Positions 1 to 6,547 of a DNA stretch of 14,064 nucleotides are shown here, piece after piece. Origin of the DNA: Anoxynatronum sp033549305 (GTDB taxonomy: Bacteria; Bacillota; Clostridia; Peptostreptococcales; Tindalliaceae); the NCBI GenBank assembly GCA_033549305.1, contig JAWSUV010000063.1, forward strand, positions 1 to 14,064, written 5' to 3'. The notes under the pieces are model-generated. The model had not been told where the DNA came from. It did not search any database and saw only the letters and a list, made by a program, of their open reading frames with translations. Each line of letters starts with the position of its first letter. Position 1 is the stretch's first letter. The position numbers and the translations under genes were made by a program.

Positions 1-1118
1 ACCTGGGTTTTACCCCCCACCCGGGAAACAGAGGTGCCAATTTTCACTGCCGGCAGGTTCCCTTTCTGGTACAGCTTGGACGAAAGAGCAATTTGACCAT
101 CGGTAATGGAAATAAGATTGGTGGGGATATAAGCGGACAGGTTTTCTGCCTGGGTTTCAATAATGGGCAGTGCCGTCAGACTTCCACCGCCAAATGCCGG
201 TTTTAAGTGAGTAGAGCGTTCCAGCAGCCGGGAGTGAATGTAGAAAATGTCCCCGGGATAAGCTTCCCGTCCGGGTGGCCGTTCCAATAGCAGTGACAGT
301 TCCCGGTACGCCCGGGCATGGCGGGTCAGGTCATCATAAATGATCAGTACATCCCTGCCCTTTTCCATAAAATACTCCCCCAGAGAAGTGGCGGCGTAGG
401 GGGCAACAAAAGAAACCCCCGGTGCCGATTCAGAACCAGCCACCATGACGACCGTATAGTCCATGGCACCATGCTCTTTTAACACCTCAATCACCTTGGC
501 CACAGCGGTGATTTGCTGACCAATGGCACAGTAGATGCAGATCACATCTGCCTCACGCTGGTTAATGATGGTGTCGACGGCAATAGCGGTTTTACCGGTT
601 TGCCGGTCGCCCAGAATCAGCTCCCGCTGGCCTTTGCCAATGGGTACCACCGAATCGATCACTTTCAGACCCGTTTGCAGGGGTTTATTCACGGGAGCCC
701 GGTGCATGATGGGGGGTGCTTCCCGTTCAATGGGCATCCGCTGGTCCATTTCAATGGGGCCCAGATCGTCCAGGGGTTCGCCCAGTGGACTGATGACCCG
801 GCCCAACACATCCTGTGACACGGGAATGTCTGCCACCTGGTAACTTCGTGTCACCCTGTCGCCTGATTGAACTTGTTTGTATTCTCCCAAAAGAATCACG
901 CCGACGGAACGGTGATCCAGGTTAAAAGCCATGCCCATGGTCCCTCCAGGAAACTTGATGAGTTCCTGGTTTTTAACGGCCTTTAACCCCTTGATAACGG
1001 CAATGCCGCTGTCAATGGAAATCACTGTCCCGCTTTCTTCCACATCCTCTTTGCCCAGTTCATTCTCCAGGGCTGAGTCGATGGCCTCTTCCAATAGGGA
1101 AAGTTGTTTTGTCAGCAT
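1..1118 (-). CDS. atpA: N-ATPase F1 subunit alpha (AtpA), partial at the 3' end
   Basis: Alpha subunit of the F1 catalytic hexamer. It binds nucleotide at the non-catalytic sites and alternates with beta. The 372 codons in the window read without interruption, and about 130 C-terminal residues of a normal ~500-residue alpha are missing off the left edge. The P-loop GDRQTGKT is at residues 170-177. The nucleotide-site region around LIIYDDLTRHA and the family motif SVSRVGGKTQ, which sits just before the edge, are both present. The ATG at 1118 follows an AAGGTGG ribosome site. The gene lies 46 bases after atpF with no atpH between them, as in N-ATPase operons; a normal F-ATPase operon would have the delta gene here. 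The next gene should be atpG, outside the window. Family assignment is secure; membership of the N-ATPase branch comes from the operon. Confidence 0.96.
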   Translation of the reverse strand, partial: MLTKQLSLLEEAIDSALENELGKEDVEESGTVISIDSGIAVIKGLKAVKNQELIKFPGGTMGMAFNLDHRSVGVILLGEYKQVQSGDRVTRSYQVADIPVSQDVLGRVISPLGEPLDDLGPIEMDQRMPIEREAPPIMHRAPVNKPLQTGLKVIDSVVPIGKGQRELILGDRQTGKTAIAVDTIINQREADVICIYCAIGQQITAVAKVIEVLKEHGAMDYTVVMVAGSESAPGVSFVAPYAATSLGEYFMEKGRDVLIIYDDLTRHARAYRELSLLLERPPGREAYPGDIFYIHSRLLERSTHLKPAFGGGSLTALPIIETQAENLSAYIPTNLISITDGQIALSSKLYQKGNLPAVKIGTSVSRVGGKTQ

Positions 1119-1164
1119 GGATTTACCACCTTACCTGATCGAATCGATCTGACGGCAGCCTGGT

Positions 1165-1920
1165 TTAGGCCGTCCGTTTTCTAATGATTTCCTGGATGTT
1201 CTTTTCTGCTTCTTCCAGATATTTGCGCACATTGGTATGCACTGTCAGCGTTTCAAGTTTCAGTTCATACCCCTGGATCAGTGCATCATCCACTTCATAG
1301 GCGATTTCCTTATAGGTACCCACTTTCTCTTTAATGACCTTTTCCAGTGTTTCTTTTTGCTCCTCCGACAGTTTTTCTGAACTGAGGAGGATGATGCGTT
1401 CATCTTTGGATTCCATGTCTTCCTTCAGGGTCTCTTCGTCGATTTCTTCCACTTTTTTGACGAAGGACTCAAACACCTTTTCACTGAGTTTTGCTTCTGA
1501 AAAGGCTCCCAGAATGTGCTCCGCAATTTTAACGGCATTATGACCCAGCGCAGCCCGCAGGTCATGGATGAACCGTTCCTGCTCTTCATCCACTTCCTTG
1601 ATATAGTCGCTGCGTTTTTGTGCTGCTTCTTCCTTGTAGGCAGCCATCAGTTCTTCTTTCTTTTCCTGCGCCTGTTGTTTCGCCATTTCCACCTGCTGGT
1701 CTTTCTCCTTTTCCAACTCTGCCAAGTTGTGATTGTAGGTTTCAATTAATGCATCAGCCTTTTTCATTTTCTCCTCCGCTTTTTTCTGGTTGTCACGGAT
1801 CCGTTGCTGCCGGTCGTCCATGGCTTTGTTCACGGGTTTATAAAAGACTTTATACAACAGAAAGAGAAGAATGAAAAAGTTGATCATTTGTGCGATGATT
1901 TCGAACCAGTTAATATTCAT
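1165..1920 (-). CDS. atpF: N-ATPase stator subunit b with delta-like C-terminal domain (AtpF)
   Basis: Peripheral stalk subunit, 251 residues against about 160 for an ordinary b subunit. A single membrane helix (about residues 5-27) is followed by a long charged coiled coil (about 28-135). The C-terminal third (about 172-240), with IAYEVDDALIQGYELKLETL and then VRKYLEE, resembles the C-terminal domain of the delta/OSCP subunit, which caps the F1 alpha subunits. There is no separate delta gene before atpA, so this protein probably does both jobs; that is inference from family knowledge and resemblance. The ATG at 1920 lies 6 bases after the atpE stop with only a weak ribosome site, suggesting translational coupling to atpE. 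An ordinary b subunit is excluded by the length. Confidence 0.92.
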   Translation of the reverse strand: MNINWFEIIAQMINFFILLFLLYKVFYKPVNKAMDDRQQRIRDNQKKAEEKMKKADALIETYNHNLAELEKEKDQQVEMAKQQAQEKKEELMAAYKEEAAQKRSDYIKEVDEEQERFIHDLRAALGHNAVKIAEHILGAFSEAKLSEKVFESFVKKVEEIDEETLKEDMESKDERIILLSSEKLSEEQKETLEKVIKEKVGTYKEIAYEVDDALIQGYELKLETLTVHTNVRKYLEEAEKNIQEIIRKRTA

Positions 1921-1926
1921 AGCGGC

Positions 1927-2193
1927 CTACCCTGTGATTAGATTCCAGAATGGATTGGCAAAAAGCAAGATCATTGAAACCACAAAGCAGTAAATGGCAG
2001 TTGATTCAATCATGGCAAGACCGACAAAAAGTGTTCTGGAAATGGTATTGGCTTCATCAGGCTGTTGGGCAATTGACGCCAGTGCCTGGGCAACGGCTTT
2101 CCCCTGCCCTAAAGCGGGCGCAATGGAGCCGATGGCAATGGTCATTCCGGCGATCACAATTGATGTCATTCCGATTACACTCACAGAATCCAT
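1927..2193 (-). CDS. atpE: N-ATPase c subunit (AtpE), Na+-type
   Basis: Proteolipid of the rotor ring, 88 residues, two membrane helices joined by a short polar loop. The ion-site residues match the Na+-binding set known from the Ilyobacter c ring: Gln30 in LGQG, Glu63-Ser64-Thr65 and Tyr68 in IESTAIY. Helix 1 lacks the usual GxGxGxG packing motif and has Ser23-x-Ala25-x-Ala27-x-Gly29 instead. The loop reads AQQP where most c subunits have (A)RQP, so the loop arginine is replaced by Gln43. The start is the ATG at 2193, with AGGAGG at 2201-2206; a longer reading from 2274 would overlap the end of atpB and adds a non-membrane basic tail, so I reject it. The gene begins 16 bases after atpB. Confidence 0.95.
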   Translation of the reverse strand: MDSVSVIGMTSIVIAGMTIAIGSIAPALGQGKAVAQALASIAQQPDEANTISRTLFVGLAMIESTAIYCFVVSMILLFANPFWNLITG

Positions 2194-2209
2194 TCGACAA
2201 CCTCCTCGT

Positions 2210-2905
2210 TTATTGTTCGCTGTTTGCTTTCTCTTTTTCTTTTTTATTTTTTGTGGCGGAACCAATGTAGACAATCGCTAAGATGGCAAATATATACGCC
2301 TGTATCACGCCGGTGAGCAGCCCCAGTACCTGCATGACTACCGGAAAAAACAGTGGAATGACCCCCAGCAGGATGACGGCGATGACGCTGGCACTCATCA
2401 CATTACCGTACAGACGAATGGCCAGGGACAAGGTGCGGGTGATTTCACTGATGATGTTAAAGGGAAGCATCGCAACAGTGGGTTTGATGTATTCCTTCAG
2501 GTACCCTTTAATCCCCTGGCTGGCAATGCCAAATACGGGTACCGCTAAAAAGACACACAGTGCCAGTGCGATGGTGGTGTTGAGCGATCCGGTGGGAGGG
2601 CGGAATCCCGGTACCACGGAGAGGATGTTGGATGCCAGGATAAAAATAAACAGGGTGCCGATAAAGGGCAGGTACTGCCCCGGGTCCTGGCGGCTGACCT
2701 CATAAATCTGTTTTTTTATCGTAATGATCAGGGCTTCCAAAATGTTTTGGCCACGACTGATTTCAGGGCCGGGCTTTACGTTGCGGGTGATCAGGTAGGA
2801 CCCCACCACTAATATAAACATGGTGACCCACGTAAAAACAAGTGTGGCTGAGATGGTCACAAACCGCCACTGAAAATAAACAATATCACTGGGGTCAAGA
2901 TTCAT
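2210..2905 (-). CDS. atpB: N-ATPase subunit a (AtpB)
   Basis: Membrane stator subunit that forms the two half-channels for the coupling ion, 231 residues. Several hydrophobic segments are visible. The essential arginine lies in the expected helix as Arg164 in SLAIRLYGNVMSASVI, matching the GLRLFGN region of E. coli subunit a. Gln202 in the last long helix (GVIQAYIF) matches the second conserved polar position. The tail is lysine-rich (KNKKEKEK), likely cytoplasmic. The ATG at 2905 has a GGGAG ribosome site. It lies 4 bases after the end of atpR and 16 before atpE, within the atpQ-R-B-E membrane block that is characteristic of N-ATPases. Confidence 0.95.
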   Translation of the reverse strand: MNLDPSDIVYFQWRFVTISATLVFTWVTMFILVVGSYLITRNVKPGPEISRGQNILEALIITIKKQIYEVSRQDPGQYLPFIGTLFIFILASNILSVVPGFRPPTGSLNTTIALALCVFLAVPVFGIASQGIKGYLKEYIKPTVAMLPFNIISEITRTLSLAIRLYGNVMSASVIAVILLGVIPLFFPVVMQVLGLLTGVIQAYIFAILAIVYIGSATKNKKEKEKANSEQ

Positions 2906-2909
2906 ACAC

Positions 2910-3185
2910 TCACTCCCTTTCAGTTGGCGCAGCGGGTTTCTCCCTTACCCTGGCAATCATCACAAACTTCATCAGCATGACGCCCACCACCGCTGCCAGC
3001 AGGTTTTTAATCTCCCCTGCCATTAAAAAATACAGCCCTGTCAACAGAACCGCCATTCGCACCAACAGGCTGGCCATCATCAGAAGCCCTGGATGTTTAA
3101 CTGTCGGAAGTTGTTGAACACTCCAGTAAAGGCCGCCAAAAAAAACCAGGCCTAATACAACACCGCCAAAAAACCCCACAACCAA
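2910..3185 (-). CDS. atpR: N-ATPase-specific membrane subunit AtpR
   Basis: Small protein of 91 residues with three hydrophobic segments (about 1-24, 35-56, 59-79) and a polar basic tail. Its position between atpQ and atpB, its size and an intramembrane arginine (Arg43 in SLLVRMAVLL) match AtpR, the subunit found only in N-ATPases. AtpR has been proposed to interact with the c-subunit carboxylates during ring assembly; that role is a literature proposal, not something the sequence proves. The start is a TTG at 3185, 8 bases after the ribosome site GAGGAGG at 3194-3200. The ATG at 3190 is out of frame and too close to the ribosome site. Its SD touches the 3' end of atpQ. Confidence 0.9.
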   Translation of the reverse strand: MVVGFFGGVVLGLVFFGGLYWSVQQLPTVKHPGLLMMASLLVRMAVLLTGLYFLMAGEIKNLLAAVVGVMLMKFVMIARVREKPAAPTERE

Positions 3186-3200
3186 TTCATCCGCCTCCTC

Positions 3201-3497
3201 TTACTCTTCTTCGCTCTTTTGCTTCACCCAGTGCCAGGCATTGAAACAACCCATGATAATACCGGCAAACAACAGGGTAAGGGTCCACGAGAACCCTGTC
3301 GGGTAGCGATTATCCAGGAAGACACCTGCGGCAATGCCTAACAAGGTGGGAATGGCAATGGACCAGCCCACAATACCGAACAGTCCCAATCCGAACATGA
3401 TGTCGTCCTTTTCCCCTCTTGCTTTTATTTTCTTGGCAGCATCCGACTGGATCTTATGTTCCATTTTTTCTTCCGGAGAAAGCTTTTTCTTATCCAA
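3201..3497 (-). CDS. atpQ: N-ATPase accessory membrane protein AtpQ (AtpZ/AtpI-like)
   Basis: Protein of 98 residues with a charged cytoplasmic N-terminus (1-32, lysine/glutamate rich) and two membrane helices (about 33-61 and 69-90). The pattern GxxGWSxxxP in helix 1 and LDNRYP in the turn fit the AtpZ/AtpI-like family that helps assemble or charge F-ATPases with ion (Mg2+/Ca2+ uptake has been proposed for AtpI/AtpZ). In N-ATPase operons this gene sits after atpC and is called atpQ. The start is TTG at 3497 (TTG GAT AAG), with an AGAGGTGG ribosome site directly upstream. No in-frame ATG lies near it. It follows atpC by 12 bases and precedes atpR by 15. Confidence 0.88.
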   Translation of the reverse strand: MDKKKLSPEEKMEHKIQSDAAKKIKARGEKDDIMFGLGLFGIVGWSIAIPTLLGIAAGVFLDNRYPTGFSWTLTLLFAGIIMGCFNAWHWVKQKSEEE

Positions 3498-3509
3498 CGG
3501 GCCACCTCT

Positions 3510-3890
3510 TTATGATTCGATTTCCATAAAACGTCTGATGGTATCGGTTTCCAGTTTAATCAGCACTTCGTTGGCCTTTTTTTCCCGTTCATCTAGTTTC
3601 TGAACGCTTTCCATCAGCGTCTGATGCAGTTTTTCCAGGGATTCGCCTTTGACGGCCTGATAGGCGGAGACATACACTGTATCCCCTTCCTTCACCAACG
3701 TTCCCTGCTGAATGGCGAAGTATTCGTCCTGATTGTCCCGCGTCAAGGTCAAGATCCCAGGTTGCAGACTCCAGACCACATCAATGTGCTTGGGTAACAT
3801 CTGAAAACTGCCTTCGGCGCCAGGCGCGGTGATTTTGTCCACCGGCTGGTCAAGCAGGGTTCGGTAAGGAAGCACCAGTTTAATCTGCAT
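3510..3890 (-). CDS. atpC: N-ATPase F1 subunit epsilon (AtpC)
   Basis: Central-stalk subunit of 126 residues. The N-terminal beta-sandwich part (about 1-82) contains the GSFQMLPKHIDVVWSLQPG segment, corresponding to GxFGxLPxHxPxxxxLxPG of standard epsilon subunits. A charged helical C-terminal part (about 84-122) could form the regulatory hairpin known in bacterial epsilon. The start is the ATG at 3890 (MQIKL), which overlaps the 3' end of atpD by 11 bases and is preceded by AAAGGA. The longer reading from 3941 would add 17 residues antiparallel to nothing known and overlap atpD by 62 bases, so I do not use it. Having atpD and atpC first in the operon, instead of last, is a hallmark of N-ATPase operons. 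Confidence 0.93.
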   Translation of the reverse strand: MQIKLVLPYRTLLDQPVDKITAPGAEGSFQMLPKHIDVVWSLQPGILTLTRDNQDEYFAIQQGTLVKEGDTVYVSAYQAVKGESLEKLHQTLMESVQKLDEREKKANEVLIKLETDTIRRFMEIES

Positions 3891-5289
3891 TTTCCTTTGT
3901 TCGCTCCCTTCGTTTTTCATCCGCTTCATCAATGGTGCCAATCATGTAAAAATCACTTTCAATATACCCGCTGTATTCATCATTCAGGATCTTTTCACAG
4001 CCCGTCAGGGTGTCTTCCAGTTCCACCAGTTTTCCCTGCATGCCGGTAAACTGTTCCGTGGTAAAGAAGGGCTGTGTTAAAAAGCGTTCCAACAACCTGG
4101 CCCGGTTCACAATGTTTCGGTCATCCTGGGACAATTCTTCGATGCCAAGCATGGCGATGATGTCTTTCAGGTCTTCATAGGAAGCCAGTGTTCTTTTAAT
4201 TTCCTGTGCAATCAGATAATGCCGTTCTCCCACGATGGACTTGCTCAGCATGGTGGAAGATGATTCAAGGGGGCTGATGGCCGGATACAGCCCTTCGCTG
4301 GCCCGCTTTCGGGACAGCACCACAGAAGCGGAAAGATGGGAAAAGGTGTGGGTGGCCGAGGGGTCGGTGAAATCGTCTGCCGGCACATACACCGCCTGGA
4401 TGGAGGTGATGGACCCGGAGCGGGTGCTTGAAATTCGTTCTTCCAATTCCGCCAATTCAGTGGCCAGGGTGGGCTGGTACCCTACCCGGGAAGGCATTTT
4501 ACCCATGAGGCCCGACACTTCTGAACCTGCCTGAACAAACCTGAATATATTGTCGATGAGCAGGAGGATATCCTTTTTCTCTTCATCCCGCAGGTATTCA
4601 GCCATGGAAAGTGCTGCGTGACCCACCCGTAAACGGGCGCCGGGGGGTTCGTTCATCTGCCCGAAAATAAGCACCGCGTTTTCGTAGACACCGGCATCTA
4701 TCATTTCCCGGTACAACTCTTCCGCTTCACGGGAACGCTCACCGATTCCGCAAAAGACGCTGTATCCCTTGGTTTTTTTGGCTGTGTTGTTGATCAATTC
4801 GGTAATGAGAACGGTTTTGCCCACACCTGCCCCGCCAAAAAGCCCGGCCTTGCCGCCCTTGGCAAGGGGGGTCAGCAGGTCGATGACTTTGATCCCGGTG
4901 AGGAACAGTTCATCTGAAGGAACCCGTTTGGAGAAGGGCACCGGTTTTTGGTGTATGGACCGGCGGGGAACGTCATCGCCCAGGTTGTCGTCTCCATCCA
5001 GCCGGTTTCCGAACAGATCAAACATTTTCCCCAGGGTTTCCGTGCCTACGGGCACAGTGACAGGCCCGCCTGTGTCAATGACGGCATCCCCGCGGGAGAT
5101 CCCGGCAGTGAACGTCAGGGCAATGGCTTTTACTGTGACGTCGTTGACATAGGCGTTCACTTCCATGATGATCTCCTGGTTTTCACCTGTCACCAGTTTA
5201 TCGTTCATTCCCGGCAGCTGATCCTTAAAGACAACTTCGATCACACTGCCTCTGATGGATTTGATGGTTCCCATATTTTGATCTGCCAT
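3880..5289 (-). CDS. atpD: N-ATPase F1 subunit beta (AtpD)
   Basis: Catalytic subunit of F1, 469 residues, a normal length. The Walker A motif GGAGVGKT is at 152-159. GERSREAEELYREM (183-196) carries the catalytic glutamate region, ILLLIDNIFRF (241-251) is the Walker B strand, and GLMGKMPSRVGYQPTL (260-275) is the conserved central loop. LGIEELSQDD (381-390) is the equivalent of the DELSEED region that couples to gamma and differs from the usual DELS. The start ATG at 5289 has a TAGGAG ribosome site 8-9 bases upstream. It is the first gene of the operon; the region upstream (5290-5408) lies after the aldolase terminator and must contain the promoter, though I see no strong consensus there. 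Confidence 0.97.
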   Translation of the reverse strand: MADQNMGTIKSIRGSVIEVVFKDQLPGMNDKLVTGENQEIIMEVNAYVNDVTVKAIALTFTAGISRGDAVIDTGGPVTVPVGTETLGKMFDLFGNRLDGDDNLGDDVPRRSIHQKPVPFSKRVPSDELFLTGIKVIDLLTPLAKGGKAGLFGGAGVGKTVLITELINNTAKKTKGYSVFCGIGERSREAEELYREMIDAGVYENAVLIFGQMNEPPGARLRVGHAALSMAEYLRDEEKKDILLLIDNIFRFVQAGSEVSGLMGKMPSRVGYQPTLATELAELEERISSTRSGSITSIQAVYVPADDFTDPSATHTFSHLSASVVLSRKRASEGLYPAISPLESSSTMLSKSIVGERHYLIAQEIKRTLASYEDLKDIIAMLGIEELSQDDRNIVNRARLLERFLTQPFFTTEQFTGMQGKLVELEDTLTGCEKILNDEYSGYIESDFYMIGTIDEADEKRRERTKENAD

Positions 5290-5408
5290 GGATAAACGCT
5301 CCTATCCTTGTCTTTGATACACTTAATGAGTAACTACCCGATAACCCTCACTCTTAATCGAAGACGGTGAACGGATTGGCATCCCCTTTATCGTACCTGC
5401 ATGCGCCC
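5290..5408 (-). promoter_or_regulatory. Intergenic leader expected to hold the N-ATPase operon promoter
   Basis: This 119-base stretch separates the aldolase terminator from atpD, so transcription of the ATPase operon should begin here. I see no good match to a sigma-A promoter on the minus strand; candidates such as TATCAA have poor -35 partners. An imperfect inverted repeat is present: TTAATGAGT (5323-5331) against ACTCTTAA (5350-5357), which could be an operator or leader hairpin. The assignment rests on context only. Confidence 0.35.
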
Positions 5409-5439
5409 AAAAAATTCCCCCGCACTGCCGGCGGGGGAA
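5409..5439 (-). terminator. Rho-independent terminator of the aldolase gene
   Basis: On the minus strand a 9-bp stem GCGGGGGAA (5431-5439 and its partner TTCCCCCGC at 5415-5423) with a 7-base loop is followed directly by six T residues (A-run 5409-5414 on the plus strand). It starts 26 bases after the aldolase stop. It should separate aldolase transcription from the downstream ATPase operon. Confidence 0.85.
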
Positions 5440-5465
5440 GGGTGTCTCATCTTTCATGTCGCATG

Positions 5466-6353
5466 TTAGGTAATGGACGCCTGATAAATCTGTTCAATGG
5501 AATGCTGCAGCATGCTGTTAAACTCGTTGTCTGTCTGCTGTGCCGTCAGCCCTTCCGCCAGTGCGCGGGAGAAACTGGCGATAATACCCGGATTTCGCGA
5601 CAGGCGTTCAACGGCATCCTCCCGGGTGTAACCACCGGACAGGGCAACCGCCCGCAGAACACGGGGATGGGCGGCCAACTCCGAGTAGAAACCATCCCGG
5701 TCTGGAATGGAGAGCTTCAGCATGACCGTCCGGTCTTCCGGCAGCCTGTTGAGATGCTCCAGAATGAAATCTTTCAGCAGCTTCTCCGATTCAGCTTTGT
5801 CTTTGCTGTGAATATCCACTTCGGGTTCCAGGATGGGCACCAGTCCGGCGGCGGTGATCTGTTCTCCGTATTCAAACTGCTGGTCCACAATGTTGAGGAT
5901 CCCTCCCGGATTGGCACTTTTGATCACTGACCGCATCTTGGTACCGAACACATGGCGTTCGACAGCCCGTTTCAGCAGATTGTCCAGGCCGGTGATCGGC
6001 TTCATCCTCTGCACACCTTCCGAGAGATCCGCCAACCCTTTATCCACCTTCAGAAAGGAAACGATACCCTTTTTTTCCCACAGATAATCCGCCGTCGGCA
6101 GACCGTCAATGGTCCTGTCCATGGTTTGTTCGAACAGGATCACACCCAGGATATGTTCGGATGTGAAAGACGGGCTGGTAATGATCCTGGATCTCATGGC
6201 GTGAACGAGATCGAACATTTCCTCTTCCCCGGCATACTGATCCTCTGAAATGCCATATCCCGCCAGCGCTTTAGGTGTGCTGCCGCCACTCTGGTCAAGG
6301 GCTGCAATGAATCCCTGCCCACTTTGCATTCTTTCCATTTGCTGCTTGTTCAT
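5466..6353 (-). CDS. fda: Class I fructose-bisphosphate aldolase (FbaB/Fda type)
   Basis: Cleaves fructose 1,6-bisphosphate to dihydroxyacetone phosphate and glyceraldehyde 3-phosphate through a Schiff base, independent of metal. The 295 residues match the short class I aldolases of staphylococci and other Firmicutes: FIAALDQSGGSTPKAL (15-30), FGTKMRS (136-142), LVPILEPEVD (171-180), and the Schiff-base lysine Lys213 in VMLKLSIP. LSGGYTREDA (238-247) and ASFSRALAEGL (259-269) form the phosphate-binding end. I choose the ATG at 6353 (MNKQQMERM), which has a GAGGTG ribosome site and gives the family N-terminus; the reading from 6380 adds nine residues without support. It stands alone, with a promoter upstream and a terminator downstream. 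The symbol fda follows the staphylococcal name; fbaB is also used. Confidence 0.95.
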   Translation of the reverse strand: MNKQQMERMQSGQGFIAALDQSGGSTPKALAGYGISEDQYAGEEEMFDLVHAMRSRIITSPSFTSEHILGVILFEQTMDRTIDGLPTADYLWEKKGIVSFLKVDKGLADLSEGVQRMKPITGLDNLLKRAVERHVFGTKMRSVIKSANPGGILNIVDQQFEYGEQITAAGLVPILEPEVDIHSKDKAESEKLLKDFILEHLNRLPEDRTVMLKLSIPDRDGFYSELAAHPRVLRAVALSGGYTREDAVERLSRNPGIIASFSRALAEGLTAQQTDNEFNSMLQHSIEQIYQASIT

Positions 6354-6429
6354 GTAACGCACCTCATTTCTCAAATTCATCCCACTAAATGCCCCATCTG
6401 TTCGATGATTGTCTCTTTGTCTGCCGGCA

Positions 6430-6462
6430 TAACTGCCTTCAGTTAGATTATATCCTTAACTG
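6430..6462. promoter_or_regulatory. Operator-like cluster of three TAACTG half-sites
   Basis: A perfect 16-base inverted repeat TAACTGCCTTCAGTTA (6430-6445) sits at the predicted transcription start of the aldolase gene, and a third half-site TAACTG (6457-6462) lies just upstream of the -10 box. The three sites bracket the -10 box (6447-6452). Such an arrangement is what a repressor would use; no known operator consensus is recognised. The sites also lie upstream of the divergent B3/B4 gene. Confidence 0.5.
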
Positions 6463-6472
6463 CTGATTTCAA
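6447..6472 (-). promoter_or_regulatory. Promoter of the aldolase gene
   Basis: On the minus strand a perfect TATAAT -10 box (plus-strand 6447-6452) lies downstream of TTGAAA (6467-6472). The spacing is 14 bases, short of the usual 17, so the -10 is convincing but the -35 may be weak or not used. Transcription would start about 85 bases before the aldolase ATG at 6353. Confidence 0.6.
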
Positions 6473-6547
6473 ACCTTGTGGAAGAATAGTGATTTGCCCT
6501 CGGAATCTGGGTAAGATAAGAAAAGCAGGCAGATAAGGGGGTATTTG

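Noticed and set aside
2194..2274. Longer reading of atpE with 27 extra N-terminal residues (lysine-rich).
   Set aside because: It overlaps the atpB end, is in another frame of that gene, and the ATG at 2193 has an ideal ribosome site and the normal c-subunit N-terminus.
6494..6522. TTGCCC-17-TAAGAA as a promoter for the B3/B4 gene.
   Set aside because: The -10 matches the consensus at only three of six bases, so I do not call it.
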